Origin: Phycisphaerae bacterium
Lineage (GTDB): Bacteria > Planctomycetota > Phycisphaerae > UBA1845 > Fen-1342
Length of the DNA: 64,000 nt
Assembly (NCBI GenBank): GCA_022072445.1
Contig: JAJVHV010000003.1
Location: 259,204-323,203 of the forward strand
Direction: 5' to 3'
This document shows, in pieces, positions 63,598 through 64,000 of the stretch (position 1 is its first letter; every line of letters starts with the position of its first letter). A program made the translations under genes and the position numbers. Under the pieces are notes generated by a model. It was not told the origin of the DNA and made no database searches. It worked only from the letters and a program-made list of their open reading frames with translations.

Positions 63598-63636
63598 CGA
63601 TCGACGTCACAGCACGCGCGAGACGCGCTCGCCGCC
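63598..63636 (+). repeat. 39-bp direct repeat, copy A
   Basis: Identical over 39 bases to 63692-63730. Copy B contains the stop codon and last codons of the minus-strand E1-alpha gene. Copy A is therefore a duplicated gene end lying outside the gene. Confidence 0.88.
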
Positions 63637-63649
63637 AGAACTGGGGTGG

Positions 63650-63678
63650 CATGCTCTCGCCGTGAGGTGTGAGCATGC
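63650..63678 (+). repeat. REP-like palindrome, copy 5
   Basis: CATGCTCTCGCCGTGAGGTG then TGAGCATGC. It lies between the two 39-bp direct repeats and forms part of the same duplicated unit of about 94 bp. Confidence 0.78.
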
Positions 63679-63700
63679 TGCCCCCTCGCGCCGATCGACG

Positions 63701-64000
63701 TCACAGCACGCGCGAGACGCGCTCGCCGCCTGGGGCCGACGCCGCAGCAGCGGCGCCATTCTCGAGATACGCGCGCAGTTCGGCCATCTGCCGCTGCAAG
63801 TCCGCCGTCATCTCGGCGAACATGTACTTGAACATGCCATAGCGGTCGAGTTCGTACGCCTCGGCACGCTGGACAGCGGCGCGCAGCTCTTCCTGAATCT
63901 GCGTTTCGATCTCGACCTGCGTCTTGTCAGTCAGCAGCTTCTTGCGCACCAGGTAGGTGCGGAAGCGAATGAGCGGGTCCTTCGGCTCCCAGCATTTCAC
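63701..64000 (-). CDS. 2-oxoacid dehydrogenase E1-alpha, C-terminal part (cut by window edge)
   Basis: The last 99 residues of a thiamine-diphosphate dehydrogenase E1 alpha subunit, the pyruvate or branched-chain type. WEPKDPLIRFRTYLVRKKLL and the following Glu-rich helix with EELRAAVQRAEA are typical of this C-terminus. The 5' end lies beyond 64000. The Ala-rich tail ends GGERVSRVL. The stop codon is in the 39-bp repeat (copy B, 63692-63730). Confidence 0.85.
   Translation of the reverse strand: MKCWEPKDPLIRFRTYLVRKKLLTDKTQVEIETQIQEELRAAVQRAEAYELDRYGMFKYMFAEMTADLQRQMAELRAYLENGAAAAASAPGGERVSRVL

Noticed and set aside
63505-63700. CRISPR-like array from repeated palindromes near the right end
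   Set aside because: Repeats are few, imperfect and irregularly spaced, spacers are not of uniform length, and no cas gene is present.

Overview
The window is high-GC bacterial chromosome, most likely from a planctomycete and probably near the class Phycisphaerae. The pointers are two secreted proteins ending in a dockerin-like NCDGS-NGFD-D motif, PEP-CTERM proteins, a Ser/Thr kinase with a TPR tail, a fused AroD-AroE enzyme, TPR-carrying alkaline-phosphatase-superfamily and GT-C proteins, and many short palindromic intergenic repeats. This placement is inferred from gene content; the window holds no rRNA or tRNA. I saw no insertion-sequence transposase and no CRISPR array.

Layout. 1-5.6 kb: the tail of an upstream gene, a membrane diguanylate cyclase, then a tandemly duplicated two-gene module (a large secreted protein plus a PEP-CTERM protein). 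The first large gene is frameshifted at an 11-G tract, and the second survives only as a 3' fragment fused to the first PEP-CTERM gene. 5.6-8.8 kb (minus): a tightly overlapping methionine-salvage operon, aminotransferase-mtnB-mtnD-mtnC. 9.1-11.5 kb: TatA, a YebC-family protein and cysteine synthase. 11.5-17.6 kb: a lipid or polyketide-like cluster with an acyltransferase, two hotdog dehydratases, an unusually long ACP, a ketosynthase-like protein lacking all three catalytic residues (KS-beta/CLF-like) and a canonical ketosynthase. Between the two ketosynthase genes lie two decayed GxxExxY cassettes. 17.6-19.8 kb: a GH63-like glycosidase.

20-28 kb: secreted proteins (PPC-repeat/calcium-binding, dockerin-like, metzincin with beta-helix-like tail) and sulfate adenylyltransferase. 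28.6-32.6 kb: two divergent GT-C-type membrane proteins. 32.7-39.6 kb: a small secreted protein, a thioredoxin-TPR protein, an MFS transporter, SerA and Acs. 39.9-46.1 kb: a secreted WD40 protein, a polytopic membrane protein, a J-domain protein, Aat and a CarH-like regulator. 46.1-54.1 kb: a minus-strand group of an outer-membrane beta-barrel, an NHL-repeat lipoprotein, an alkaline-phosphatase-superfamily/TPR lipoprotein and a zinc-ribbon membrane protein, with a divergent tetraheme cytochrome c next to the barrel gene. This resembles parts of an outer-membrane electron conduit. 54-64 kb: Ser/Thr kinase with TPRs, NUDIX hydrolase, AroDE, DinB-like protein, PepA with a membrane partner, a VOC protein and the 3' end of a 2-oxoacid dehydrogenase E1-alpha gene.

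The most interesting items are the KS-alpha/KS-beta/long-ACP cluster, the barrel-NHL-tetraheme group, the decayed duplicated PEP-CTERM module, and several families of short palindromic repeats, some of which have entered coding sequence (acs, NHL lipoprotein). Start codons were chosen mainly from visible Shine-Dalgarno sequences and stop/start overlaps.
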